Assembly (NCBI RefSeq): GCF_014644415.1
Contig: NZ_BMKQ01000001.1
Coordinates: forward strand, 2,679,217 to 2,743,216
Length of the DNA stretch: 64,000 nt
Source: Marmoricola endophyticus
GTDB lineage: Bacteria > Actinomycetota > Actinomycetes > Propionibacteriales > Nocardioidaceae
Direction of reading: 5' to 3'
Positions 51,965-60,412 of this stretch are shown one piece after another; positions within the stretch are counted from its first letter, which is position 1, and the number at the start of each line of letters is the position of its first letter. Below the pieces are notes generated by a model that was not told the DNA's origin, did no database searches, and saw nothing but the letters and a program-made list of their open reading frames with translations. Both the position numbers and the translations under genes were made by a program.

Positions 51965-51974
51965 AGCCTAGGCT
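51965..51974. promoter_or_regulatory. Palindromic AGCCTAGGCT serving as two back-to-back -10 elements
   Basis: The perfect palindrome reads TAGGCT on both strands. On the minus strand it is six bases before RarD GTG 51958, on the plus strand seven bases before ATG 51982. Both genes would be leaderless, and RNA polymerase could hold only one promoter at a time. Confidence 0.55.
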
Positions 51975-51981
51975 GCCGAGC

Positions 51982-53142
51982 ATGGCCAACTTCGGTGACC
52001 GGCAGAACGAGATCTACCTCGCCGGGCTCGGCGGGCAGGTCCCGGCCTACCCGATGTCGTACGACGAGCTCGAGCGGCGGGCGGAGCTGGCGATGTCGCC
52101 GGGGACCTGGTCGTACGTCGCCGGCGGTGCGGGCGACGAGCGCACCCAGCGGGCCAACCGCGAGGCGTTCGACCACTGGGGGCTCGTCCCGCGGATGCTG
52201 CGCGCGACCACGGAGCGCGACCAGTCGGTCGAGCTGTTCGGGCACCGGCTGCCGACGCCGCTGCTGATGTCGCCCATCGGCGTCATCGGGATCTGCACCC
52301 AGGACGGCCACGGCGACCTCGCGACCGCCCGCGCCGCGGCGGCCACCGGCGTCCCCATGATCGCCTCGACGCTCACCGAGGACCCGATGGAGGTCGTCGC
52401 CGCGGAGCAGGGGGAGACGCCGGGGTTCTTCCAGCTCTACTGCCCGACCGACCCCGAGGTCGCGCAGAGCCTGGTCGGCCGGGCGGAGGACGCGGGCTAC
52501 CGGGCCATCGTGGTCACGCTCGACACCTGGGTGACCGGCTGGCGCCCGCGCGACCTCTCCACCGCCAACTTCCCGCAGCTGCGCGGCCGCTGCCTGGCCA
52601 ACTACTTCTCCGACCCGGTCTTTCGCAGCCGGCTCGCGGCGCCGCCGGACGAGGACCCCGGCTCGGCGATCCTCGCGTGGGCGCAGATGTTCGGTCGGCC
52701 GCTCGGCTGGGACGACCTGGCCTGGCTGCGCTCGCTCACCGACCTCCCGGTCGTGCTCAAGGGGATCTGCCACCCCGACGACGCGCGCCGGGCGGTCGAC
52801 GAGGGCGTCGACGGGATCTACGTCTCCACCCACGGCGGGCGCCAGGCCAACGGCGGCATCGCCGCGATCGACTGCCTGCCGGCCGTGCGCGAGGCGGTGC
52901 CGGACACGACGGTCCTCCTGGACTCCGGCGTCCGCTCCGGCTCCGACGTCGTCAAGGCGCTGGCGCTGGGCGCGGACGCCGTCGGGGTGGGGCGCCCGTA
53001 CGCCTTCGGGGCGGCGCTCGGCGGCACCGACGGCATCGTCCACGTGCTGCGCAACATCCTCGCCGAGGCGGACCTGCTGATGGCGGTCGACGGCTACCCG
53101 ACGGTGCCCGATCTCGGCCCCGAGGCGATGCGCCGCCTGTGA
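51982..53142 (+). CDS. FMN-dependent alpha-hydroxy acid oxidase, lactate 2-monooxygenase-like
   Basis: 386 aa TIM-barrel flavoenzyme. The catalytic histidine and substrate arginine are in YVSTHGGRQANGGIAAID; the HGGRQANGG variant matches lactate 2-monooxygenase (HGGRQLDG in the dehydrogenases). LVPRMLRATTERDQSVELFG, LLMSPIGVIGI and VVLKGICHPDDARRAVDEG are further family landmarks. It would convert L-lactate plus O2 to acetate, CO2 and water, but a different hydroxy acid is possible. Start ATG 51982 is fixed by the leaderless -10. Confidence 0.9.
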   Translation: MANFGDRQNEIYLAGLGGQVPAYPMSYDELERRAELAMSPGTWSYVAGGAGDERTQRANREAFDHWGLVPRMLRATTERDQSVELFGHRLPTPLLMSPIGVIGICTQDGHGDLATARAAAATGVPMIASTLTEDPMEVVAAEQGETPGFFQLYCPTDPEVAQSLVGRAEDAGYRAIVVTLDTWVTGWRPRDLSTANFPQLRGRCLANYFSDPVFRSRLAAPPDEDPGSAILAWAQMFGRPLGWDDLAWLRSLTDLPVVLKGICHPDDARRAVDEGVDGIYVSTHGGRQANGGIAAIDCLPAVREAVPDTTVLLDSGVRSGSDVVKALALGADAVGVGRPYAFGAALGGTDGIVHVLRNILAEADLLMAVDGYPTVPDLGPEAMRRL

Positions 53143-53164
53143 GGGTGAGCCCCACCCGAGTGGG

Positions 53165-53170
53165 TACGGT
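53165..53170 (+). promoter_or_regulatory. Leaderless -10 hexamer of the succinate-semialdehyde dehydrogenase gene
   Basis: TACGGT lies seven bases before ATG 53178, with no ribosome-binding site between. Confidence 0.45.
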
Positions 53171-53177
53171 CGACGGC

Positions 53178-54557
53178 ATGAGTCTTTACACCACGACCAA
53201 CCCCGCCACCGGGGAGACGCTGAAGGAGTTCGACACCCTGGACGACGCGGGGGTGCAGGACGCCCTGGCCACGGCCCAGAAGGGCTTCGAGAGCTGGCGT
53301 GACAAGTCCGTCGAGGAGCGCGCCGACGTGCTGCGCGCCGTCGCGAAGGCGTACGACGAGCGCGCCGACGAGCTCGCCCGCCAGGTCGCCACCGAGATGG
53401 GCAAGCCGCTGAACCAGGCGACCGGCGAGCTGAAGCTGTGCTCGATGATCTACTCCTACTACGCCGAGCACGGGCCCGAGCTGCTCGCCGACCAGCCGCT
53501 CGACCGGATGGGCGCGGAGACCACGCTCGTACGCCGCTCCCCGGTCGGCGTCCTGCTCGGGATCATGCCGTGGAACTTCCCTCACTACCAGGTGGCTCGG
53601 TTCGCGGCGCCGAACCTGCTCGCCGGCAACACCATCCTGCTCAAGCACGCCCCGATCTGTGCCGGGTCGGCCGAGCTGATCGCCGACGTGCTGCACACCT
53701 CCGGCGTGCCGCAGGACGCGTACGTCAACGTGTTCCTCACCAACGAGCAGGCCTCCGACGTGATCGCCGACCCGCGCGTCCAGGGCGTCTCGCTCACCGG
53801 CAGCGAGCGTGCCGGCGCCGCCGTCGCCGAGATCGCGGGCAAGAACCTCAAGAAGGTCGTGCTCGAGCTCGGCGGTTCCGACCCGTTCATCGTGCTCGAC
53901 GACGCGGACGTCGACGGCGTCGTCAAGGCGGCGGCCATGGGCCGGATGATGAACTGCGGCCAGGCCTGCAACGCGCCGAAGCGGATGATCGTGGCCGACG
54001 CGATCTACGACGAGTTCGTGGAGAAGCTGACCGCGTCCGTGTCGGGGATGAGCACCGGCGACCCGCTCGAGGAGGGCACGCTGGTCGGCCCGCTGTCGTC
54101 CAAGAGCGCCGCCGACGGCCTGATGGAGCAGATCCAGAACGCCATCGACGAGGGGGCGACGGTCCGCGCCGGCGGCAAGGCGGTCGACGGCCCGGGCGCC
54201 TTCGTGGAGCCGACCGTGCTGACCGACATCACTCCGGACATGCGGGCCTTCTCCGAGGAGCTGTTCGGCCCGGTGGCCGTGGTCTACAAGGCCGGGTCGG
54301 TCGACGAGGCGGTCGAGCTGGCCAACACGTCCTCGTACGGCCTCAGCGGCTCGGTGTGGTCCTCCGACGCCGACGCCGCGCAGTCGGTGGCCGAGCGGCT
54401 CGACGTCGGGATGTCGTACGTCAACGAGCACGGCACCACGCTGCCGGGGCTGCCCTTCGGTGGCGTCAAGCGCTCCGGCTTCGGTCGCGAGCTCGGCCCC
54501 TGGGGGCTCGACGAGTTCGTCAACAAGAAGCTCGTCCGGGTGAGCGCCGCCAAGTAG
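53178..54557 (+). CDS. gabD: NAD(P)-dependent succinate-semialdehyde dehydrogenase
   Basis: 459 aa aldehyde dehydrogenase. GIMPWNFPHYQVARFAAPNLLAGNTILLKHA is the cofactor region, VVLELGGSDPF carries the catalytic glutamate, and MNCGQACNAPKRMIV the cysteine. ITPDMRAFSEELFGPV and VNEHGTTLPGLPFGGVKRSGFGRELG are typical of the short SSADH group. It would feed succinate semialdehyde (GABA catabolism or a TCA bypass) to succinate. KorAB nearby also touches 2-oxoglutarate metabolism, though they are separate transcripts. Confidence 0.9.
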   Translation: MSLYTTTNPATGETLKEFDTLDDAGVQDALATAQKGFESWRDKSVEERADVLRAVAKAYDERADELARQVATEMGKPLNQATGELKLCSMIYSYYAEHGPELLADQPLDRMGAETTLVRRSPVGVLLGIMPWNFPHYQVARFAAPNLLAGNTILLKHAPICAGSAELIADVLHTSGVPQDAYVNVFLTNEQASDVIADPRVQGVSLTGSERAGAAVAEIAGKNLKKVVLELGGSDPFIVLDDADVDGVVKAAAMGRMMNCGQACNAPKRMIVADAIYDEFVEKLTASVSGMSTGDPLEEGTLVGPLSSKSAADGLMEQIQNAIDEGATVRAGGKAVDGPGAFVEPTVLTDITPDMRAFSEELFGPVAVVYKAGSVDEAVELANTSSYGLSGSVWSSDADAAQSVAERLDVGMSYVNEHGTTLPGLPFGGVKRSGFGRELGPWGLDEFVNKKLVRVSAAK

Positions 54558-54580
54558 CAGCAGCTGCGCGGCACCTACCC

Positions 54581-54696
54581 GTTGAGTGGTGCTTCCTACC
54601 GGGCCGAGTGGTGCTTCCTACCGGGCCCAGTGGTGCCTCCTACCGGCGGACCCCGGCAGGAGGCACCACTCATGCCAGCAGAAGGCACCACTCAAC
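54581..54696. repeat. 22-bp tandem repeats inside a large palindrome
   Basis: Three units of 22 bp, GAGTGGTGCTTCCTACCGGGCC (54584-54605 and 54606-54627 identical; 54628-54649 variant), are followed by two inverted units ending GGCACCACTC (54653-54673, 54675-54696). The outermost arms are GTTGAGTGGTGCTTCC and GAAGGCACCACTCAAC. The inner hairpin (54629-54646 with 54653-54670, 17 of 18 paired) may terminate the dehydrogenase transcript. The sequence is unrelated to the GTCGAGACC element. Confidence 0.8.
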
Positions 54697-54723
54697 GAGG
54701 CAGGTGCGGCGCGCAGCGGTGAG

Positions 54724-54729
54724 TAGGGT
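54724..54729 (+). promoter_or_regulatory. Leaderless -10 hexamer of the DUF1345 gene
   Basis: TAGGGT lies nine bases before ATG 54739, with no ribosome-binding site. Confidence 0.4.
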
Positions 54730-54738
54730 GGGCCGGCG

Positions 54739-55419
54739 ATGGCCTCCTCGCTGACCGAGTCGCTGCTCTCCGAGAGCCGGCGGACGGCGCTGAGCATCAG
54801 CGTCGGGGTGGTCGTCGGGCTGCTGCTGGCGCTGCTGGTCCCGCTGCGGCTCTCGGGGGTCGACGCGGGGGTGCTCTTCCTGCTGCCCTACCTCGTCGCG
54901 TACTTCGTGGCGACGGTGGTGGTCTTCATCGCCGCCCCCCACGAGCTGGTGCGTACGTGGGCCAGCCGCTCCGCTCGCGGCAGCTTCGTGCAGCGCTACG
55001 TGTTCGGTACGGCGCCCGGACCGGGGGTCTCGATCTCGCTGGCCGCGATCGCGCTGATCATCGCGATGCTGTGGCTGCCGGGCGTGCTCGGCAGCTCGCT
55101 GCCCGCCGGTGCGCGGGTGGGCGTCGCCGCCGCGCTCGTCGCGGTCGCGTGGGGCAGCGTGGTGGTCTCGTTCGCGGTCGCGTACGAGGCCGACCACCTG
55201 CTGCGCGACGGCAAGGGGCTCGACTTCCCCGGCGGGGAGCGGGCGGAGTGGTCGGACTACGTCTACTTCGCCATGGCGGTGATGACCACCTTCGGCACCA
55301 CCGACGTGACCGTCACCTCGCAGGAGATGCGCCGCACGGTGTCGGTCAACGGCGTGGTGGCCTTCGTCTTCAACACCGTGATCGTCGCCGCCCTCGTGAC
55401 TGCGCTGACGTCTCTCTAG
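54739..55419 (+). CDS. DUF1345 membrane protein
   Basis: 226 aa, about five to six helices. The signature is in the second half: [72 protein letters not shown], matching the DUF1345 pattern of a (Y/F)SD(Y/F)VYF...TSDV..TS..MRR motif before a last helix. The TTFGTTDV stretch looks superficially like a potassium-channel filter, but the family is not a proven channel. Function unknown. It faces an SDR gene four bases after its stop. Confidence 0.86.
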   Translation: MASSLTESLLSESRRTALSISVGVVVGLLLALLVPLRLSGVDAGVLFLLPYLVAYFVATVVVFIAAPHELVRTWASRSARGSFVQRYVFGTAPGPGVSISLAAIALIIAMLWLPGVLGSSLPAGARVGVAAALVAVAWGSVVVSFAVAYEADHLLRDGKGLDFPGGERAEWSDYVYFAMAVMTTFGTTDVTVTSQEMRRTVSVNGVVAFVFNTVIVAALVTALTSL

Positions 55420-55423
55420 GCAC

Positions 55424-56110
55424 TCACCAGGGGACGGTCGCGCCGAACCGGTCGAGGTACTCCAGGCCGGGACGATCCCGCTTGGCCTCGATGAGGTCGG
55501 CGAGCAGCGGGGTCGTCTCCTCCAGCGAGTACGTCCCCTCCGACCCGCCGAGGTCCGTCCGCACCCAGCCCGGAGCCAGCAGCAGCAGCGGCCGCTCGGG
55601 GTGACGGGCGGCGTACGAGCGGAAGCTCATGTTCAGCGCCGCCTTGCTCGCCCGGTAGACCTCGCGCGAGCCGGCGGTGTTGTTCGTGATGCTGCCCTGG
55701 CCCGACGTCATCGCGCCGATCAGGCCGTCCGCGGCCACGACGTCGTCCAGCGTCTCGACGACCCGCATCGGGCTGAGCGTGTTGGTCACCAGCACCTCCA
55801 CGAACGCCTCCAGCGGGACCTCGCCGATCGGGGTGTCCTGGTGGCTGGTGGTGCCGGCGTTGACGAACAGCGCGTCGAGTGCGCGCCCGCCCAGCCGCCG
55901 GTGCAGTGCGTCGAGCTGCGCGGCGTCGTTGATGTCGAGGGTCTCGACCTCGACCCTGCCGGGGTGGGCGTCGGCGAGCGCGTGCAGCGGCGTACGCCGA
56001 CCGGGGTCGCGGACCGTGCCGACGACCGACCAGCCGCGCCCGACCAGCTCCGCGGCAAGGGCGTGACCGAGACCGCGAGAGGCCCCGACGACGAGGATGG
56101 TGCTGGGCAT
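55424..56110 (-). CDS. Short-chain dehydrogenase/reductase
   Basis: 228 aa. LVVGASRGLGHALAAELVGRGW binds the cofactor; the middle reads FVNAGTT, and YRASKAALNM supplies Tyr and Lys. An aromatic AP-G-WVRTDLGG segment near the C-terminus is typical of the CsgA/sniffer-like SDR subfamily. The substrate is unknown. RBS AAGGAG precedes ATG 56110. It is divergent from the quinone oxidoreductase at 56199, an arrangement suggesting shared redox-related control. Confidence 0.9.
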   Translation of the reverse strand: MPSTILVVGASRGLGHALAAELVGRGWSVVGTVRDPGRRTPLHALADAHPGRVEVETLDINDAAQLDALHRRLGGRALDALFVNAGTTSHQDTPIGEVPLEAFVEVLVTNTLSPMRVVETLDDVVAADGLIGAMTSGQGSITNNTAGSREVYRASKAALNMSFRSYAARHPERPLLLLAPGWVRTDLGGSEGTYSLEETTPLLADLIEAKRDRPGLEYLDRFGATVPW

Positions 56111-56198
56111 GAGCGGCTCCTTGACTCGGCTCGACCCTCGGGGAAGCCCTCGGCCCTGCGATCTGTTCCGCGTGCAGGACGCTGAGGAGGCGATCGCG

Positions 56199-57101
56199 AT
56201 GCGTGCAGTGCGCTACCACGAGTACGGACCGGCCGACGTGATGCGGATCGAGGAGGCGCCGGACCCGGTCCTCGCACCGGGTGCCGTGCTCGTCCGGGTC
56301 GAGGCGGTGAGCGTGAACCCGATCGACTGGAAGCTGCGCGCCGGGCTCGCTCGTGACGTCGTACCGCTCGACTTCCCGGTCGTCCCGGGTCGCGACGCCG
56401 CGGGTGTCGTCCAGGCCGTCGGCGAGGGCGTCACCGACGTCGCGGTCGGTGACCGGGTCTTCGGGCTGGGCGGCGTCCAGGACACGTACGCCGAGCTCGC
56501 GGTGCTGACGGCGTACGCCCCCGTGCCGGCGCAGTGGTCGGCGAACGAGGCGGCGTCGGCGGGACTGGCGCCGGCGACGGCCATGGGCGCACTCACCGCG
56601 CTCGGTGACATCGCGGGTCGCACGCTGCTCGTCGAGGGCGGCGCCGGTGCGGTGGGCGCCGCCGTGGTCGCGCTCGCCGTGGCGCGCGGCGCGCGGGTGG
56701 TCGGCACCGCCCGCGTCTCCGAGCACGCCGTCGTCGAGCAGCTCGGCGGCGTCCCCGTCGAGTACGGCGACGGCCTCGCCGACCGGGTGGCGTCCGTGGC
56801 GTCCGGGGGAGTGGACCTCGTCGTCGACACCGCCGCGTCGGGGTCGCTGGCCGAGCTGGTCCGGATCGCCGGCGGCCCGGAGCACGTCGTCACCGTCGCC
56901 GACCAGCAGCGCGCCGCCGGCCTGGGGGTCACCGAGGTCTGGGCGGAGAACCGCTCGGAGTGGCTGCGCGCCGCGGTGGACCTCGCGGACCGCTACACGC
57001 CGCGCGTCGCCCGGGAGCTGCCGTGGGCTGAGGCCGCCGAGGCGCACCGGATCGCCGAGCGCGGCTCGACCGGCGGCAAGATCGTGCTCACCGTGCGCTG
57101 A
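56199..57101 (+). CDS. Zinc-free medium-chain dehydrogenase, quinone oxidoreductase-like
   Basis: 300 aa MDR protein lacking the zinc-binding cysteines. VRVEAVSVNPIDWKLRAG, FPVVPGRDAAGVVQAVGEGV and the cofactor motif VEGGAGAVGAAVVALA are diagnostic of NADPH:quinone reductase-like enzymes. It likely reduces quinones or activated alkenes. RBS GAGGAGG is eight bases before ATG 56199; a longer frame from 56097 has no conserved sequence. A hairpin at 57097 separates it from korB. Confidence 0.9.
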   Translation: MRAVRYHEYGPADVMRIEEAPDPVLAPGAVLVRVEAVSVNPIDWKLRAGLARDVVPLDFPVVPGRDAAGVVQAVGEGVTDVAVGDRVFGLGGVQDTYAELAVLTAYAPVPAQWSANEAASAGLAPATAMGALTALGDIAGRTLLVEGGAGAVGAAVVALAVARGARVVGTARVSEHAVVEQLGGVPVEYGDGLADRVASVASGGVDLVVDTAASGSLAELVRIAGGPEHVVTVADQQRAAGLGVTEVWAENRSEWLRAAVDLADRYTPRVARELPWAEAAEAHRIAERGSTGGKIVLTVR

Positions 57102-57124
57102 GCCCCTACTCGCGCGGGGTCAGC
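57097..57124. terminator. Hairpin between convergent quinone reductase and korB genes
   Basis: GCTGA(G)CCCC (57097-57106) pairs with GGGGTCAGC (57116-57124), with one bulged G. The stem contains the plus-strand stop and ends just before the korB stop. Confidence 0.5.
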
Positions 57125-57125
57125 G

Positions 57126-58193
57126 TCAGACGACGGTCCACGTGTCGGGCCCGGAGATGAGGGCGGCCAGCGCCTCCTGCGGGTCGCCCTCGCCCTGCTC
57201 GGCGGTGACCAGCTGCTGTCGGGCGTCGTCGTCGTACGTCGCCCGCTCGACCTGGCGGAAGATGCCGATCGGTGACTGGTGGAGGACGCCGGCGTCGGTG
57301 AGCCGGGACAGGGCGAACGCGGTCGTCGGGTCGTCGGCGTGGGCGTCGTGGACCAGCACACCCGGGTCGTCGCCGGAGGTCACGCGGACACCGCCGGTCG
57401 TCTCGTCGCGGGCGATGCCCTTGGCGCCGTCGACGCCGAAGCGGATCAGCTCGCCGTGGACCAGCGGGATGATCGCGTCGGCCTTGGTGTCGGGGTTCTT
57501 GATCGCCTCGAACGCGTTGTCGTTGAAGATCGGGCAGTTCTGGTAGATCTCCACCAGCGACGTGCCGCGGTGCGCGGCGGCGGCCTCGAGCACCGAGGTG
57601 AGGTGCTTGCGGTCGGAGTCGACGGTCCGCGCGACGAAGGTGGCCTCGGCGCCCAGTGCGAGCGAGACCGGGTTGAACGGGTGGTCGACCGACCCGACCG
57701 GGGTGGACTTGGTGACCTTGCCGGGCTCGGAGGTGGGGGAGTACTGGCCCTTGGTGAGGCCGTAGATCCGGTTGTTGAACAACAGGATCGTCATGTTCAC
57801 GTTGCGGCGCATGGCGTGGATCAGGTGGTTGCCGCCGATGGAGAGCGCGTCGCCGTCGCCGGTGACGACCCACACCGAGAGGTCCTCGCGGGTGGTGGCG
57901 ATGCCGGTCGCGATCGCCGGCGCACGGCCGTGGATCGAGTGCATGCCGTACGTGTCGAGGTAGTACGGGAACCGCGACGAGCAGCCGATGCCGGAGACGA
58001 AGACGATGTTCTCTCGACGCAGCCCGAGATCGGGCAGGAAGCCCTGCACGGCCTTGAGGACGGCGTAGTCGCCGCAGCCGGGGCACCAGCGGACCTCCTG
58101 GTCGGAGGTGAAGTCCTTGCCGGTCAGGAGCTCGTCGTCGCCGCGGGTGGGGACGCCGGTCAGGCCGGGAAAGGGCAGGTCGGTGGCAGTCAT
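57126..58193 (-). CDS. korB: 2-oxoglutarate:ferredoxin oxidoreductase, beta subunit
   Basis: 355 aa thiamine-diphosphate-binding subunit. The Cys pair VRWCPGCGDYAVL ligates the 4Fe-4S cluster, VTGDGDALSIGGNHLIHAMRRN binds TPP, and FNNRIYGLTKGQYSPTSEPGKVTKSTPVGS is typical of actinobacterial KorB. With KorA it decarboxylates 2-oxoglutarate to succinyl-CoA, reducing ferredoxin; mycobacteria use it alongside or in place of the dehydrogenase. ATG 58193 overlaps the korA stop by four bases. Confidence 0.95.
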   Translation of the reverse strand: MTATDLPFPGLTGVPTRGDDELLTGKDFTSDQEVRWCPGCGDYAVLKAVQGFLPDLGLRRENIVFVSGIGCSSRFPYYLDTYGMHSIHGRAPAIATGIATTREDLSVWVVTGDGDALSIGGNHLIHAMRRNVNMTILLFNNRIYGLTKGQYSPTSEPGKVTKSTPVGSVDHPFNPVSLALGAEATFVARTVDSDRKHLTSVLEAAAAHRGTSLVEIYQNCPIFNDNAFEAIKNPDTKADAIIPLVHGELIRFGVDGAKGIARDETTGGVRVTSGDDPGVLVHDAHADDPTTAFALSRLTDAGVLHQSPIGIFRQVERATYDDDARQQLVTAEQGEGDPQEALAALISGPDTWTVV

Positions 58194-60100
58194 GAGGACA
58201 CCTCCTCCACGACCGGCTCAGCGCCGGTGGTGGTCGTGATCAGGTCCGTGATCGCCTCGGCGAGCTCGGCGGCCTTGAGCGGCAGCCCGCGGACGTGGTT
58301 GTAGCCGACGGCGTCGACGAGGTACTTCGCGCGCAGCAGCATGGACAGCTGGCCGAGGTTCATCTCGGGGACCAGGACGGCGTCGTAGCGCTTCAGGATG
58401 TCGCCGAGGTCGTTCGGGAACGGGTTCAGGTGGCGCAGGTGGACCTGCGCGACGTCGAGGCCGGTCCGACGTACCCGCCGTGCGGCGGCGCCGATCGGCC
58501 CGTACGTCGACCCCCAGCCGAGCACGAGCACCTTGGCCTCGCCGGACGGGTCGTCGACCTCGAGCGGGGGCAGCGACTCCGCGATCCGGTCGATCTTGGC
58601 CTGGCGGGTGCGGACCATGAAGTCGTGGTTGGCCGGGTCGTAGGCGATGTTGCCGTGGCCGTCACCCTTCTCCAGCCCGCCGATGCGGTGCTCGAGGCCG
58701 GGGGTGCCGGGCACCGCCCACGGGCGGGCGAGAGTGTCGGGGTCGCGGAGGTAGGGCCAGAAGTCGTCGACCTCGGCGCCGTCCTTGCCGGTGGTGGTGT
58801 GGTTCATGCCGGTCGCGAAGGCCGGGTCGATGACCGGCAGGTCGGCGATCTCCGGGACCCGCCACGGCTCGGAGCCGTTGGCCAGCATCCCGTCGGAGAG
58901 CAGCATCACCGGGGTGCGGTAGGTGACCGCGATCCGGGCCGCCTCGAGCGCGGCGTCGAAGCAGTCGCCGGGCGACTGCGGTGCGACGACGGGGACCGGC
59001 GACTCGCCGTTGCGGCCGAACATCGCCTGGAGCAGGTCGGCCTGCTCTGTCTTGGTGGGCAGACCCGTCGAGGGGCCGCCACGCTGGACGTCGATGACCA
59101 GCAGCGGCAGCTCGGTCATCACGCCGAGGCCGATGGTCTCCGACTTCAGCGCCACACCGGGCCCGGAGGTGGAGGTGACGCCCAGCGAGCCGGCGTAGGA
59201 GGCCCCCAGCGCGGCACCGATGCCGGCGATCTCGTCCTCGGCCTGGAAGGTGGTGACGCCGAACCGCTTGTGCTTGCTCAGCTCGTGGAGGATGTCCGAG
59301 GCCGGGGTGATCGGGTAGGTGCCCAGGAACACCGGCAGCCCGGACTGCACGCCCGCGGCGACCACTCCGTACGCCAGGGCGAGGTTGCCGGTGATGTTGC
59401 GGTACGTCCCCGCGGCCATCGGCGCCGGCTTGATCTCGTAGCGCACCGCGAAGGCCTCGGTGGTCTCCCCGAACGCCCAGCCAGCGTTGAACGCGGTGAC
59501 GTTGGCGTCGCGGATGGCCGGGTTCTTCGCGAACCGCTTCTCCAGGAACTCGATCGTGGTCTCGGTGGGACGGCCGTACATCCAGGTCAGCAGCCCCAGC
59601 GCGAACATGTTCTTCGCCCGGGCGGCATCCTTGCGCGAGAGCCCGAACTCCTTGACCGCCTCGACCGTCATCCCGGTCAGGTCCAGCGGGGTCAGCGCCC
59701 AGTCCGCCAGCGAGTCGTCCTCGAGCGGGTTCTCGGCGTACCCGGCCTTGGTCAGGTTGCGGCCGGTGAAGTCGTGGGAGTCCACGATCAGCGTGCTCCC
59801 CGCCCGCATGTCGGGGAGGTTCGCCTTCAGCCCCGCCGGGTTCATCGCCACCAGCACGTCCGGGGCGTCACCCGGGGTGAGGATGTCGTGGTCGGCGAAG
59901 TGGACCTGGAACGAGGACACCCCCGGCAGCGTGCCCTGCGGCGCGCGGATCTCGGCGGGGAAGTTCGGCAGCGTCGACAGGTCGTTGCCGAACGCCGCCG
60001 ACGAGCTGGTGAACCGGTCTCCGGTCAGCTGCATGCCGTCGCCGGAGTCGCCCGCGAACCGGATGATCACCCGGTCGAGCTGCTGGACCTGCTTGCTCAA
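58190..60100 (-). CDS. korA: 2-oxoglutarate:ferredoxin oxidoreductase, alpha subunit (gamma-alpha fusion)
   Basis: 636 aa. The N-terminal 190 or so residues form the gamma domain (RVIIRFAGDSGDGMQLTGDRF), fused to the alpha domain with FLGTYPITPASDILHELSKH and TSTSGPGVALKSETIGLGVMTELPLLVIDVQRGGPSTGLPTKTEQADLLQAM. This fused form is usual in actinobacteria. The start is TTG 60100 (TTGAGCAAG), with AGGAG six bases upstream; no other start fits the conserved N-terminus. It heads the korAB operon. Confidence 0.95.
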   Translation of the reverse strand: MSKQVQQLDRVIIRFAGDSGDGMQLTGDRFTSSSAAFGNDLSTLPNFPAEIRAPQGTLPGVSSFQVHFADHDILTPGDAPDVLVAMNPAGLKANLPDMRAGSTLIVDSHDFTGRNLTKAGYAENPLEDDSLADWALTPLDLTGMTVEAVKEFGLSRKDAARAKNMFALGLLTWMYGRPTETTIEFLEKRFAKNPAIRDANVTAFNAGWAFGETTEAFAVRYEIKPAPMAAGTYRNITGNLALAYGVVAAGVQSGLPVFLGTYPITPASDILHELSKHKRFGVTTFQAEDEIAGIGAALGASYAGSLGVTSTSGPGVALKSETIGLGVMTELPLLVIDVQRGGPSTGLPTKTEQADLLQAMFGRNGESPVPVVAPQSPGDCFDAALEAARIAVTYRTPVMLLSDGMLANGSEPWRVPEIADLPVIDPAFATGMNHTTTGKDGAEVDDFWPYLRDPDTLARPWAVPGTPGLEHRIGGLEKGDGHGNIAYDPANHDFMVRTRQAKIDRIAESLPPLEVDDPSGEAKVLVLGWGSTYGPIGAAARRVRRTGLDVAQVHLRHLNPFPNDLGDILKRYDAVLVPEMNLGQLSMLLRAKYLVDAVGYNHVRGLPLKAAELAEAITDLITTTTGAEPVVEEVSS

Positions 60101-60328
60101 CGTTGCTCCTGCTGTGCGAGGGGCCGCCGGACGGGTCGGCCTGACTCGCGACGGCGAGTCGGCATTGTCCGCGGCGCGAGTGCCACCTTAGCCGCGAGAG
60201 GCCGCTCTCCCGAGGGTGTCTGCGCTGTGGACGGGCCGGGGCGGGGCGTTGTGAGCAACGACACGCCCGTACGTCGCTGCGCGCGTTCCGCTTGCTCGAC
60301 GGTGTCGATGCGCTCTACTGTCTCGCCA

Positions 60329-60354
60329 GATTCAATTATTTCAATAGACATTGA
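60329..60354 (+). promoter_or_regulatory. AT-rich island upstream of the sulfate transporter
   Basis: The stretch GATTCAATTATTTCAATAGA, ending ATTGAC, is strikingly AT-rich for this genome and contains the direct repeat TTCAAT-TAT-TTCAAT. It lies 58 bases before the binding-protein gene; a sulfur-responsive regulator site or promoter core is likely. The rest of 60101-60412 holds nothing else I can support. Confidence 0.45.
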
Positions 60355-60412
60355 CGGGGCGAGCTCGGGGCCGTCCTCGTCGGTGCAGTGACCGAGAAGA
60401 GAGCAGATCGCC

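Noticed and set aside
54739-55419. TTFGTTDV stretch considered as a potassium-channel selectivity filter
   Set aside because: The surrounding pattern fits DUF1345, not the pore-helix/TVGYG arrangement of ion channels.
60251-60391. 46-aa GTG-started upstream ORF with two cysteines, considered as a sulfur leader peptide
   Set aside because: It does not resemble the short leader peptides known before actinobacterial sulfate genes, no RBS is evident, and the likely promoter core lies inside it.
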